Assembly (NCBI GenBank): GCA_028290465.1
Contig: JAQGJU010000146.1
Span: 1 to 64,000, forward strand
Length of the DNA stretch: 64,000 bases
Direction: 5' to 3'
Source of the DNA: Xanthobacteraceae bacterium
GTDB taxonomy: Bacteria; Pseudomonadota; Alphaproteobacteria; Rhizobiales; Xanthobacteraceae
Below the pieces are notes generated by a model that was not told the DNA's origin, searched no databases, and saw only the letters and a list, made by a program, of their open reading frames with translations. The position numbers and the translations under genes were made by a program. Positions 1 to 8,696 of this stretch are shown here, piece after piece. Positions within the stretch are counted from its first letter, which is position 1. The number at the start of each line of letters is the position of its first letter.

Positions 1-2525
1 TCGACCGGGAAATGTTCTGGCTCGGCAGCATCGCCGACCGCGACCCGACATTCCTGTTGCCGCTGTTGTTCGCGGCGCTGATCTGCGCCTATCTCGACGT
101 CGTCTTTGTCCGCACCCGCACCCAGCGGCTGTTGACATGGCTGATCGGTATGCCGGCCCTGGTCGCGACCGGAACGCTGCTCAGTGCCGCCGCCGACATT
201 TACATGATCGCCAGCGCCGCCTTGCTGCTGGTGCAGCGCGCCTGGGTCAGCGGCAGCATTGCCGCATTCATTCGTCGTATCGGAAGCTGGCGCGACGATG
301 GCATCGTTCCGCTCCAGCAGTCGGATCGCCTGACGGATTGCGGCAACAAGGCCTATCGTCTGAGCGTGATGCTGACCGACGGCATCCCGGTCCCCGATGG
401 TGTGGTATTGACCGGACGCTTTCTTAAGACGTTCGCGACCGCGACGCCGGACTGGCGCCGTCAGCAGCTCGACCGGCTTTACGCACGTCTCGGCTCCCGG
501 CCGCTTGCGGTGCGCAGTTCGGCTAGTGCCGAAGACGGCGGCAAGCACAGCTTCGCCGGCATCTTCGACTCGGTTCTCGGCGTCGATCGCGATCATCTCG
601 AACAGGCAATCCTCGATGTTCACGCGTCCTTCGGCTCGGAGCGCGCGAAAAGCTACGGAGTGTCCGGCGGCGGCAGTAACATTCTGGTCCAACAGATGGT
701 CGAGGCCGAATATGCCGGCGTGATGTTCTCGCGCGATCCGGGTTCCCCCAGCCTGTCGTTGATCGAGATGGTGCAGGGCACGGCTGACCGGTTGGTTTCC
801 GGTGAAGCGGCGCCGGAGTCATTTCGTTTCGCGCGGCTGTCCGGTCGGCTGATGAGTTCGAAAGAGCCGCCGATGGATTTGGCGCCGCTGATCGCGGCGG
901 CGGGTCGCGCGGACGCTTTGTTCGGCAAGCCGCAGGATGTCGAATGGACCTACAAGGATGGACGCTTCTTCCTGGTGCAGAGCCGCGACATCACCCGGTT
1001 GATGGACGGTGCGCCCGGACAAGCGCGCGGCGAGATCAATCGTGAATGGTCGCGCGTGCTCGATCTGGCGTCCGGAGCCGAAGCTGACGAAATGGTGTTC
1101 GCCAAGAACGAACTTTCGGAAATGCTGCCGCGGCCGACGCCGCTGTCGCTGTCGCTTATGTCGTCGCTGTGGCAGAGCGGCGGCAGTGTCGATCTGGCGT
1201 GCCGTTCGCTCGGCCTGCGATATCGTGTCGAGGAAGCGCAGCCGGATCTGCTGGTGACAGTGTTCGGCAGTCTCTATATCGACAAGCGCCAGGAAAAGCG
1301 GCGCTCGCCGGGTCTCGGGGCTTTGGCGGCGCGTCGTTTGATGAAGCGCGACGGCAAGATCGAGACGCACTTCCGCGACGAATTCCTGCCGACCTTCCAA
1401 AAAGAAATGGCCTTACTGGAAGCGGTGAATTTCGACCGTCTGGCCGATGCCGATCTGCAAGCGCTCATCGCACGCGTTCGCGAGGATTTCGTTCACGGCA
1501 CCAATGTGGAAGTGAACGTCATCAATATCGCTGCCGATTTCTATGTTCGGCAGGCGAAGGAAAAGCTGGTCGCGCTTGGACTTGATCCCGCTCACTACCT
1601 GACGCCGGAGCATCAGACGGCCCTGACGCATGCCGTAGCGCGTGCGAAGGCGGCACCGGCCAACCAACGACATGCCGTGCTGGTCGAAGAGCTGGGGCAT
1701 CGCGCGCCATATGATTATGAACTCGCGCAGCCGCGCTATTCCGAGGCGTCGGGCTCGATCGATGCGCTCATGAGCCTGCCGATCGGGTCGCATCGGCATC
1801 GCGAGGACGTCGAGCAGGAGCTGTCACGTCACACCGACGACAAGGCCTTGCGGCGGCTCGTAGCTGTCGCTCGCCGTTATGAATCTTTGAAGGAAGACGC
1901 CAAGCATCATTCGCTGCGGCAGTTGGCCGTGCTGCGCCATGCCGTGCTGGCGCTTGACCGGCGCTTCGCGCTGGAGGGTCTTGCGTTCTATCTGGATTTC
2001 GCCGAGCTCCATGCGCTCAGCCCTGAAAGCCGGAACTCATTGGCACAGTTGGCCGGCGAGCGGCGCATGCGGCTGGATATATTCGGCGATCTGGTGCCGT
2101 TGGAATCCAGCCTGACCATCGCGCGTCTCGAAGATACGGCAGCCGGTGTTGCGACGGTGGCTTCGACTCAGGACATGGCCGGTACGCGCGTATCGGGCAG
2201 CGGCATGGTCGAGGGTCGGGCCTGTGTGTGCTTTGGCCGCGATGCCAAGGACGGCACGATCCCGGGATTTCAGCAGGGCGATATCGTGGTCAGCAGCATG
2301 GTGCCGCCCGGATGGGTGCCGTATTTCCGGCAGGCCGGAGGCTTCGTGGCCGAAGTGGGTGGTTGGCTCAGCCACACCGCCATCGTGGCGCGCGAATGCG
2401 ATGTGTCCTTGATCGTCGGCGCGACCGGGATTCGTTCGATCGAAACCGGCATGCGGTTGCGGCTTCATGCGGACGGCGCGATCGAAATTATCGATCCGCA
2501 GGTTTCCGCCGTTGCGGCGGAATAG
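1..2525 (+). CDS. YidC/Oxa1-like membrane segment fused to PEP-synthase/PPDK-like phosphotransferase (5' end outside window)
   Basis: The frame is open to the window edge: the first ATG is at 12, and the codons before it contain no stop, so the true start is probably upstream. The first 90 visible residues hold hydrophobic segments with a D-P-T-F-L-L-P-L-L stretch, like the late transmembrane part of YidC/Oxa1 insertases. From about residue 100 follows a PPDK/PEP-synthase ATP-grasp domain (KAYRLSVMLTDGIPVPDGVVLT, RSSASAEDGGKHSFAGIFDS, QDVEWTYKDGRFFLVQSRD). A central region with NELSEMLPRPTPLS resembles rifampicin-phosphotransferase-like proteins. The C-terminus has the PEP-utiliser swivel domain with the catalytic His at about 788 (GGWLSHTAIVARE). 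Phosphoryl transfer between ATP, the swivel His and a small acceptor is expected from the family; the acceptor is unknown. The YidC assignment is by motif memory and is less certain than the enzyme part. Confidence 0.8.
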   Translation, partial: DREMFWLGSIADRDPTFLLPLLFAALICAYLDVVFVRTRTQRLLTWLIGMPALVATGTLLSAAADIYMIASAALLLVQRAWVSGSIAAFIRRIGSWRDDGIVPLQQSDRLTDCGNKAYRLSVMLTDGIPVPDGVVLTGRFLKTFATATPDWRRQQLDRLYARLGSRPLAVRSSASAEDGGKHSFAGIFDSVLGVDRDHLEQAILDVHASFGSERAKSYGVSGGGSNILVQQMVEAEYAGVMFSRDPGSPSLSLIEMVQGTADRLVSGEAAPESFRFARLSGRLMSSKEPPMDLAPLIAAAGRADALFGKPQDVEWTYKDGRFFLVQSRDITRLMDGAPGQARGEINREWSRVLDLASGAEADEMVFAKNELSEMLPRPTPLSLSLMSSLWQSGGSVDLACRSLGLRYRVEEAQPDLLVTVFGSLYIDKRQEKRRSPGLGALAARRLMKRDGKIETHFRDEFLPTFQKEMALLEAVNFDRLADADLQALIARVREDFVHGTNVEVNVINIAADFYVRQAKEKLVALGLDPAHYLTPEHQTALTHAVARAKAAPANQRHAVLVEELGHRAPYDYELAQPRYSEASGSIDALMSLPIGSHRHREDVEQELSRHTDDKALRRLVAVARRYESLKEDAKHHSLRQLAVLRHAVLALDRRFALEGLAFYLDFAELHALSPESRNSLAQLAGERRMRLDIFGDLVPLESSLTIARLEDTAAGVATVASTQDMAGTRVSGSGMVEGRACVCFGRDAKDGTIPGFQQGDIVVSSMVPPGWVPYFRQAGGFVAEVGGWLSHTAIVARECDVSLIVGATGIRSIETGMRLRLHADGAIEIIDPQVSAVAAE

Positions 2526-2561
2526 CGATCAGTCGTTGGCCGAAGTGTCCGGCCGACGCCG

Positions 2562-2648
2562 TTACGCCAAGGTCAGCAGCGGAAGCAGGGCCAGCGCTGC
2601 CACGGCGGCCGTATTGGCAAAGTCATAGCGCAGCGAATACCAAAGCAT
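2562..2648 (-). CDS. possible 28-residue hydrophobic small protein
   Basis: A short reading frame starts at an ATG (2648) preceded by a GAAGAGG Shine-Dalgarno-like sequence about 9 nt upstream. It encodes 28 residues: a polar start (MLWYSLRYDF) and then a single hydrophobic stretch rich in Ala and Leu that could span the membrane. Only the ribosome-binding site and the hydrophobic composition support it. It lies convergent with the preceding phosphotransferase gene. No function can be given. Confidence 0.3.
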   Translation of the reverse strand: MLWYSLRYDFANTAAVAALALLPLLTLA

Positions 2649-2919
2649 CTGAACACGCCTCTTCGGGCCAGTAGGTAGGGCGGAACCTAGCGGCGGCGTA
2701 TGACGGCTCGATTGCAGATTTGTGTAAAATTTGACGGGCCGGCCGCCTGCGACAGACGTTGTGAACTTCGCTAAGCCAGCATCTGCTTGGAGGCGAAAAG
2801 TCAGCCTGCTGCAACCCGGGCGGTTGGATTTCCTGAACGGCAATGAGTAGTTAAGCCGACCGTAAGGTCGAATCCTATAGCATCCCAATGGCATGTTGAT
2901 GACATGTATTGGGGATTTT
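2649..2919. other. intergenic region upstream of the PstS-like gene
   Basis: Together with the small candidate frame before it, this makes a stretch of nearly 400 bases without a clear gene. It would hold the promoter of the PstS-like gene at 2920. I see a short hairpin, CGACC-gtaa-GGTCG, at 2857-2870 and a GGGGA ribosome-binding sequence at 2911-2915. I cannot identify a convincing sigma-70 promoter or a Pho box by eye. Confidence 0.5.
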
Positions 2920-3690
2920 ATGAGCATTGCCGCGCGATTCATGGGCTTGACGATTGCGCTGGCCGCGCTGGTGGCCGCCACTGGCGCCGAAGCCAACAAC
3001 TTTGTTGTACAGGGATCAACAACTTTCAACAGAAGGATAATGATTCCTTACCAGCCCGCCATCGAGGCGGCGTCCTCGCACAAACTCACGGTGATCCCCA
3101 ATAAGTCGTCGATCGGCGTTCAGGCGCTGTTCGAGAAGCGCGCCGATTTTGCGATGATTTCAGGTCCGCTCAACGATGAGATCGCGATCCTTGGCAGCAC
3201 CAACCCTAATCTGAGCTTCGACCGGCTGAAAGTATTTCCAATCTCGACGACCCGGATGTCATTCGCCATTCACCCGAATAACCGCGTCCGTCAGGTCACG
3301 ACCGACAAGATGAAACGCGTATTGCTGGGCGAGATCGTCAACTGGAAAGAACTTGGCGGCGACGACCGTCCGATCCGCCTCGTTGTCGTTCGTGAAGGTG
3401 GCGGCGTTCAGGCCACGGTCGAGTCCACCATGATGGGCGGCGCTAAAATCAACCCGGTGGATCCGATCCGGGTTCAGATCAGCACCCAGGTCCTGAAGAT
3501 CGTGGAACAGGAGCCGGGTGCGATCGGGCTCGCGCAACTCAGCGAAGTCATCCAAGCCAAAGGCACCGAACTTCTTTTGGATAAGCCGGTCACGCAGACA
3601 TTGAGCCTGGTGACGCTTGGCGATCCGACGCCCGAAATGCGCAAGCTGATCGATGCGGCCGAACACGTCGCAACCGTCAACCGCGATTGA
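2920..3690 (+). CDS. PstS-like phosphate-type periplasmic solute-binding protein (orphan)
   Basis: The 256-residue product has a Sec signal peptide with a likely cut after AEA (residue about 25). It then shows the PBP-like pattern of phosphate-binding proteins: QGSTTFNRR near the new N-terminus, KRADFAMISGPL, and LLGEIVNWKELGG followed by VVVREGGGVQATVES, which corresponds to the PstS segment IF.G.I.NW...GG ... R..GSGT. The ATG at 2920 was chosen over the in-frame ATG at 2893 because it directly precedes the signal peptide and has GGGGA upstream. No pstC, pstA or pstB is nearby. The next gene is a membrane GGDEF-EAL protein starting at or just after this stop codon, so a ligand-sensing role feeding c-di-GMP signalling is plausible but inferred. 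Binding of phosphate itself is not proven by the motifs. Confidence 0.8.
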   Translation: MSIAARFMGLTIALAALVAATGAEANNFVVQGSTTFNRRIMIPYQPAIEAASSHKLTVIPNKSSIGVQALFEKRADFAMISGPLNDEIAILGSTNPNLSFDRLKVFPISTTRMSFAIHPNNRVRQVTTDKMKRVLLGEIVNWKELGGDDRPIRLVVVREGGGVQATVESTMMGGAKINPVDPIRVQISTQVLKIVEQEPGAIGLAQLSEVIQAKGTELLLDKPVTQTLSLVTLGDPTPEMRKLIDAAEHVATVNRD

Positions 3691-3704
3691 CGAGAACCAG
3701 GCTC

Positions 3705-6197
3705 ATGGCCATTCGCTTCATCCGTAACCGATTAGGAATAGCGGCGAAGCTGTATTGCGTCGCGGCGCTGTCCGGCGTCACGGTTGTCGCGCTGGTCTTT
3801 GCCTCGATCCATTTCGCCGGGGTGACCGAGCAGGCGGCCAATCGGCTCTATCGCGACGGATTCTCGGGCATTCAGGTTGTGACCAATTTGCAGGCGCTGC
3901 TCGAACAGCATCGCCGGATTGTGGAAAGCGCGCCCGCCGAAGTCGATCGCGTGCGCCTGGAAGCCAGCCAGCGCGCGATGATCGACAACGGTGCGCAGCT
4001 TACCGCGCTGGTTCGCGAACTGACCAACAGCAAGAGCGACCCGGTGCAGGACGGGCTTGAGCTGGAGATGCAGTCCTACCTGCCCAATCTCATCAAGTCG
4101 GGACAGGAAGTTCTGTTCTTTGCCTACAATTTTGCGCAGGACAATGCGATCTCGGAGGCGACGAAGTATTCGGCACTGGCCGATCAGTTCGAGGGGCAGA
4201 TAAAACTGTACCGGGTTCATCGCCTCGAACTCGCGAACGGTGCCGTAACAAGCATGTTCGAAAGCGCCCGGTCATTGACCCTGTGGGTTTCGATCAGCGC
4301 GCTCGCGGCGCTGATCCTCATCGGTCCCTTGGGGCTGACCATTACCAGCAGCGTGCTGCGGCGCCTGGCCCGCATCACGGCCAGCATGACCCGGCTAGCG
4401 AACCACGATGCCAGCGCCGAAGTGCCGTCGCGCGGCGACCGCGATGAAGTAGGCAACATGGCGCGGGCCGTGCAGGTCTTCAAGGACAATGCGGTCGAAC
4501 TGTTGCTGCGCAAGACCGAGGCCGAGCAGGCGACGATCCGGCTCGGTGTCGCGATCAACAACATGACGCATGGCCTTTGCATGTTCGGGGCCGACCAGCG
4601 GATGATCATCTGCAACGACCGCTACAAGGCGATGTACGATCTGCCGGACGATCTGACCAAGCCCGGTGCGGTCTGGCAGGACATCCTGTTGCACCGGGAA
4701 AACGTTGGCATGCTTGGTAAGTCGATACGCCAGGCGATCGGCGAGAAGGTCGAAGCTGCCGACACGGGGATCAGCACCTATACTAATTCGCTTCCGGATG
4801 GGCGCGTGATCGCCGTATCCCGGCAGACCATGCCGGAGGGCGGCTGGGTGGCCGTCCATGAGGACGTCACCGAACGCCAGCATGCCGAAGCGCGCATCAC
4901 GCATCTGGCGCATCACGATCATCTGACGGATCTGCCGAACCGGGCGTTCTTCCGGGAAGAGCTGACCCAGGCGGTCGGGCGCATGCGACGGGATGAATCC
5001 TTCGCGGTGCTGTGGCTCGATCTCGACCGGTTCAAGAACGTCAACGATACGTTGGGTCATTCCGTCGGCGACGTTCTGCTCAAGCAGGTCGGCCTGCGGC
5101 TCGGCAATTGCGCCGGCCCGGGAAATTTCACCGCCCGGCTTGGCGGTGACGAATTTTCGATCATCTGCGGCCATGGACAGAACCCCGACGAGATCGGTCG
5201 GTTGGCGCAGCGGATCATCGACGCGGTCAGCTTGCCGTATTCGGTCGACGGTCATCAGATCATCGTCGGCGTGACGATTGGGATCGCGATCGCGCCCAAT
5301 GATGGTGTCGACCCCGACCAGTTGCTGAAGAACGCCGACATCGCGATGTACCGGGCCAAGGCCGAGGGGCGCGGCACCTATCGCTTCTTCGAGCCGGAAA
5401 TGGATCGGCTCATTCAGGCCCGACGCTCGCTTGAAATAGACCTGCGGCAGGCACTGACCAATGGACAACTCGAACTGTACTACCAGCCCCTGATCAATCG
5501 CGTGTCCGGCGGCGTCACGGCGATGGAAGCGCTGTTGCGGTGGAATCATCCGAGCCGCGGATTGATTCAGCCGGGCGATTTCATCCCTCTGGCCGAGGAA
5601 GCCGGTTTGATTTCATCGCTCGGCGAATGGGTGGTGCGAACCGCCTGCGCCGAGGCGCTGACATGGCCGTCCAATATCAAGGTCGCCGTCAACCTGTCGG
5701 CGATTCAGTTCAAGGGCGGAAATCTCGTTCACACGATTCTCAGCGCCTTGGCCCGATCCGGGCTCGTCGCAAGCCGGCTGGAAGTGGAGATCACGGAGTC
5801 GGTGCTGCTCGATGACGATCCGGCGACCGTCGCCGTCCTGCATCAGTTGCGCGGGCTCGGGGTGCGTATCGTGATGGACGATTTCGGCACCGGCTATTCG
5901 TCGCTCAGCTACTTCCGCCGCTTTCCGTTCGACAAGATCAAGATCGATCGCAGCTTCATTCGCGATGTGACCGATGAAAGCGATGGACTTAAGATCGTCC
6001 GGTCGATCATTCAGCTCGCCAACAGCCTTAAGATCGACGTGGTGGCCGAAGGGGTCGAGACCGCTGAGCAATTGCGGATCGTCAGCCAGGAAGGCTGCAC
6101 CGAATTCCAGGGCTACTTCTTCAGCAAGCCGCAGCCGGCGAGCCGGATCGCTGATGTCATCAAGCGCTGTGGCCGCCAGATCAAGGCCGTGGCGTAA
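3705..6197 (+). CDS. membrane-bound diguanylate cyclase/phosphodiesterase (TM-sensor-TM-HAMP-PAS-GGDEF-EAL)
   Basis: The 830-residue protein has a TM helix at about 14-36, a periplasmic helical region of about 150 residues, and a second TM at about 190-212. A HAMP linker, a PAS domain (about 285-395), GGDEF (about 405-565) and EAL (about 580-825) follow. The GGDEF motif (480-484) is intact, and the RxxD inhibitory site expected just before it is replaced by GPGN, so product inhibition is probably absent. The EAL motif (608-610), NLSAIQF, EITES, DDFGTGYSS and EGVE are intact, so both cyclase and c-di-GMP phosphodiesterase activity are possible. An in-frame TTG at 3687 overlaps the stop of the preceding gene (TTGA) and would allow translational coupling; the ATG at 3705 is the conservative start. 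The neighbouring PstS-like protein is the likely periplasmic partner (inference). Confidence 0.92.
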   Translation: MAIRFIRNRLGIAAKLYCVAALSGVTVVALVFASIHFAGVTEQAANRLYRDGFSGIQVVTNLQALLEQHRRIVESAPAEVDRVRLEASQRAMIDNGAQLTALVRELTNSKSDPVQDGLELEMQSYLPNLIKSGQEVLFFAYNFAQDNAISEATKYSALADQFEGQIKLYRVHRLELANGAVTSMFESARSLTLWVSISALAALILIGPLGLTITSSVLRRLARITASMTRLANHDASAEVPSRGDRDEVGNMARAVQVFKDNAVELLLRKTEAEQATIRLGVAINNMTHGLCMFGADQRMIICNDRYKAMYDLPDDLTKPGAVWQDILLHRENVGMLGKSIRQAIGEKVEAADTGISTYTNSLPDGRVIAVSRQTMPEGGWVAVHEDVTERQHAEARITHLAHHDHLTDLPNRAFFREELTQAVGRMRRDESFAVLWLDLDRFKNVNDTLGHSVGDVLLKQVGLRLGNCAGPGNFTARLGGDEFSIICGHGQNPDEIGRLAQRIIDAVSLPYSVDGHQIIVGVTIGIAIAPNDGVDPDQLLKNADIAMYRAKAEGRGTYRFFEPEMDRLIQARRSLEIDLRQALTNGQLELYYQPLINRVSGGVTAMEALLRWNHPSRGLIQPGDFIPLAEEAGLISSLGEWVVRTACAEALTWPSNIKVAVNLSAIQFKGGNLVHTILSALARSGLVASRLEVEITESVLLDDDPATVAVLHQLRGLGVRIVMDDFGTGYSSLSYFRRFPFDKIKIDRSFIRDVTDESDGLKIVRSIIQLANSLKIDVVAEGVETAEQLRIVSQEGCTEFQGYFFSKPQPASRIADVIKRCGRQIKAVA

Positions 6198-6208
6198 GAT
6201 CTAAGCCG

Positions 6209-7543
6209 TTACCGGTTTGCCCGTTCGAACTGCCGCAACAGTTTGTTGCCGCGCTCCACGGCGGCCTCCAGCGCCGCCTGGGCGGTCTTCTTGCCGGCGA
6301 ACGCCTGCTCCAACTCGTCCTCGATCACATCGCGGATTAGCACGAAGGAGCCGAGACGCAAGCCCTTGGAATTTTCCGTCGGCGGCTTGAGCGTGATCTG
6401 TTCGATCGAGATCGCGGTGCCGGGATTGCGATCATAGAAGCCGCGCTGGCGCATCAGATCGTAGGCGGCACGCGTGATCGGCAAGTAGCCCGTGTTCTGA
6501 TGCCATGACGCCTGCACCTCGGGCCGCGACAGGAACGCGAAGAACCGGGCGACGCCCTTGTATTCGGCATTCGGCCGGCCGCGCAGCACCCACAGCGTGG
6601 CGCCGCCGATGATGGTGTTCTGCGGCGCGCCGGCGACATCCGGCCAATACGGCAGCATGCCGAACCCGACTTCGAACTTCGAATTGGCCATGATGTCGGC
6701 GCGGGTCGCGGACGAACCCAGGAAGATGCCGCATTCGCCGCGCTGGAAACGCGGCTCGGCCGAGGTCGCCCGGCCGCTATAATCGAATATCTTGTTCTTC
6801 TGCCATTCGGCCAGCTTGGCGATGTGGCGGATTACGGTCGGATTATTGATGATCAGCTTCGCTCCAAGCCCGCCGAGACCGTTCGCCTCGGTGGCGACCG
6901 GCAGATTATGCAGGGCCGAGAGGTTTTCGACATTGACCCAGGATGGCCAATGCGTGGTGAAGCCGCACGGCACATTGGCGGCGCGCAGCTTTTTCGCCGC
7001 GGCCTCAAGCTCCGGCCAGGTCTTCGGCGGCTGCGACGGATCCAATCCGGCGGACCGGAACAGGTTCTTGTTGTAGTACAGGATCGGCGTCGAGGCGTTG
7101 AACGGAAACGACAGCATGTTGCCGCCCATGTCCGTGTAATAGCCGGTCACCGCCGGCAGATAGGCGGCCGGGTCGAACGTCTCGCCCTGGTCGCGCATCA
7201 GTTCGAAAACCGGGTAGACCGAACCCCGCGCCGCCATCATGGTCGCGGTCGCGATCTCGTTGACCTGGACGATGGCGGGCTGCGTGCTGGACCGGAAGGC
7301 GAAGATCGCCGCCGTCACAGTTTCGGTATAGTTGCCCTTGAAGACCGGGACCACCCGGTAGTCCGACTGCGCGGCATTGAAGTCGCTCGCCAGCTTTTCC
7401 AACTGGCGGCCGAGCTCGCCGCCCATGGCGTGCCACCACAGGATCTCGGTGGCGGCCAAGGCCTGTCCTGTCAAACTGCCCGGCCCTGTCAGGAGCGCGC
7501 TGGCCAGCACCGCGGCCATCGCGACACGTCGCAAATGTGACAT
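6209..7543 (-). CDS. ugpB: sn-glycerol-3-phosphate ABC transporter substrate-binding protein UgpB (orphan)
   Basis: The 444-residue protein has an N-terminal signal peptide ending near QALA. It is collinear with E. coli UgpB as I recall it: WWHAMGGELG, VPVFKGNYTETVTA, LSFPFNASTPILYYNK, FGMLPYWPDVAGAPQN, NTGYLPITRAAYDL, KGLRLGSF and a C-terminal AVERGNKLLRQFE. The start at 7543 was chosen because an ideal AGGAGG lies 12 nt upstream and the signal peptide begins there; the longer frame has no such support. It would bind glycerol-3-phosphate or glycerophosphodiesters in the periplasm. No ugpA, ugpE or ugpC is adjacent, so the permease must be elsewhere or the protein serves sensing. The gene is convergent with the GGDEF-EAL gene, with an 11-base gap. 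Confidence 0.92.
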   Translation of the reverse strand: MSHLRRVAMAAVLASALLTGPGSLTGQALAATEILWWHAMGGELGRQLEKLASDFNAAQSDYRVVPVFKGNYTETVTAAIFAFRSSTQPAIVQVNEIATATMMAARGSVYPVFELMRDQGETFDPAAYLPAVTGYYTDMGGNMLSFPFNASTPILYYNKNLFRSAGLDPSQPPKTWPELEAAAKKLRAANVPCGFTTHWPSWVNVENLSALHNLPVATEANGLGGLGAKLIINNPTVIRHIAKLAEWQKNKIFDYSGRATSAEPRFQRGECGIFLGSSATRADIMANSKFEVGFGMLPYWPDVAGAPQNTIIGGATLWVLRGRPNAEYKGVARFFAFLSRPEVQASWHQNTGYLPITRAAYDLMRQRGFYDRNPGTAISIEQITLKPPTENSKGLRLGSFVLIRDVIEDELEQAFAGKKTAQAALEAAVERGNKLLRQFERANR

Positions 7544-7670
7544 GGGTTTTCGGCCTCCTGGGGCCACATTTGGCTTCCGGCGCCAGCGCGGCCGGCCTAA
7601 GTCCGGATAGCTATTTCCAGTTCCATTCGGTACAATTGTGCCCTGTTTCTGGCAAGCACTGGGCACTTAA

Positions 7671-8696
7671 TTGCTGAGACGGCTGACCAAGATCTCTGTT
7701 GCGGGACGCGGCGCGCGGTACGTTGCGACCGGCGGGTTGGCGCTTGCCACCGTGCTGGTCTTGAGCCTGACCGGCCCGGGCGCATCCTCGCGCGAATTTC
7801 GCGCGGCCGACAATCAGGCCGAGGACTACCCGACCGTCCAGGCGCTGCTGTACATGGGCCGCCTGGTCGCGGAGCGCACCGGCGGACGGCACCAGATCCG
7901 GGTGTTTCATTCGCGACAACTTGGCGAAGAGACCGAAACCATCGCGCAGGCGCAGGCCGGCGTCCTCGACCTGAACCGCACCAATGTGGCGCCGATCGCC
8001 GCGATCGTGCCGGTCTTGAACGTTCTGGCGATGCCGTTTCTGTTCCGCTCCGGCGACCACCTGCACCGCGTGCTCGACGGTCCCATCGGGCAGGAGATTT
8101 TGGCCAGTTTCGAGCCTCACGGATTCATCGGCCTGACGTTCTACGATTCCGGCGCGCGATCGATTTACAACAGTGTGCGCCAGATCCGCACGCTCGCCGA
8201 CATGAAAGGCCTGCGCATCCGCGTGCAGCAATCGGAATTGATGGTCGACATGATCAAGGCGCTGGGCGCCGAACCGATCGAGTTTTCGTACGGGCAGGTC
8301 GGCACCGCATTGGCGACCAAGCTGGTCGACGGCGCCGAGAACAACTGGCCGTCCTATGTCACGACCCACCATTTCAAGTTCGCGCCGAATTATACCCTCA
8401 CCGAGCATTCGATGAGTCCGGAAGTCCTCGTGATCTCGCAAAAAGCCTGGCAGACCCTGTCGGCCGAAGACCGGCAGATATTCCGCGACGCCGCGCGCGA
8501 GTCGAATCTCTACATGCGCGAACAATGGAAGGCGCTCGAGGACAAATCGCGGCGGCAGGCCGAGGCCGCCGGCAATGTCATCATCACGGATTTCGACCGT
8601 AAGCCGTTTGAAGCCGCGATGGCTCCCGTCTACGCCAAGGCGGAGCGGGACCCGCAGATCGGGCGGCTGATCGAGCGTATCCGCCTTGTGCAATGA
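7671..8696 (+). CDS. TRAP-type DctP-like solute-binding protein linked to a sensor kinase
   Basis: The frame encodes 341 residues. It must start at the TTG at 7671, because a TAA precedes it and the next possible starts lie inside or beyond the hydrophobic segment. An N-terminal basic and hydrophobic segment (about residues 1-45) looks like a signal peptide or anchor. The rest matches the DctP family: HSRQLGEETETIAQAQAG, AMPFLFRSGDH, DMKGLRIRVQQSE (the Arg that pairs with a carboxylate ligand), ALGAEPIEFSYGQVGTAL and LVDGAENNWPSY. There are no DctQ or DctM permease genes here. Its stop overlaps the ATG of the histidine kinase gene (ATGA), so translation is coupled. A ligand-sensing role, probably for an organic acid, is more likely than transport (inference). 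Confidence 0.88.
   Translation: MLRRLTKISVAGRGARYVATGGLALATVLVLSLTGPGASSREFRAADNQAEDYPTVQALLYMGRLVAERTGGRHQIRVFHSRQLGEETETIAQAQAGVLDLNRTNVAPIAAIVPVLNVLAMPFLFRSGDHLHRVLDGPIGQEILASFEPHGFIGLTFYDSGARSIYNSVRQIRTLADMKGLRIRVQQSELMVDMIKALGAEPIEFSYGQVGTALATKLVDGAENNWPSYVTTHHFKFAPNYTLTEHSMSPEVLVISQKAWQTLSAEDRQIFRDAARESNLYMREQWKALEDKSRRQAEAAGNVIITDFDRKPFEAAMAPVYAKAERDPQIGRLIERIRLVQ

Noticed and set aside
4395-5549. Long minus-strand reading frame opposite the GGDEF-EAL gene
   Set aside because: It lies fully inside a gene with clear domains; its protein is rich in Arg, Asp, His and Gln with no motif, as expected for the antisense of GC-rich coding DNA.
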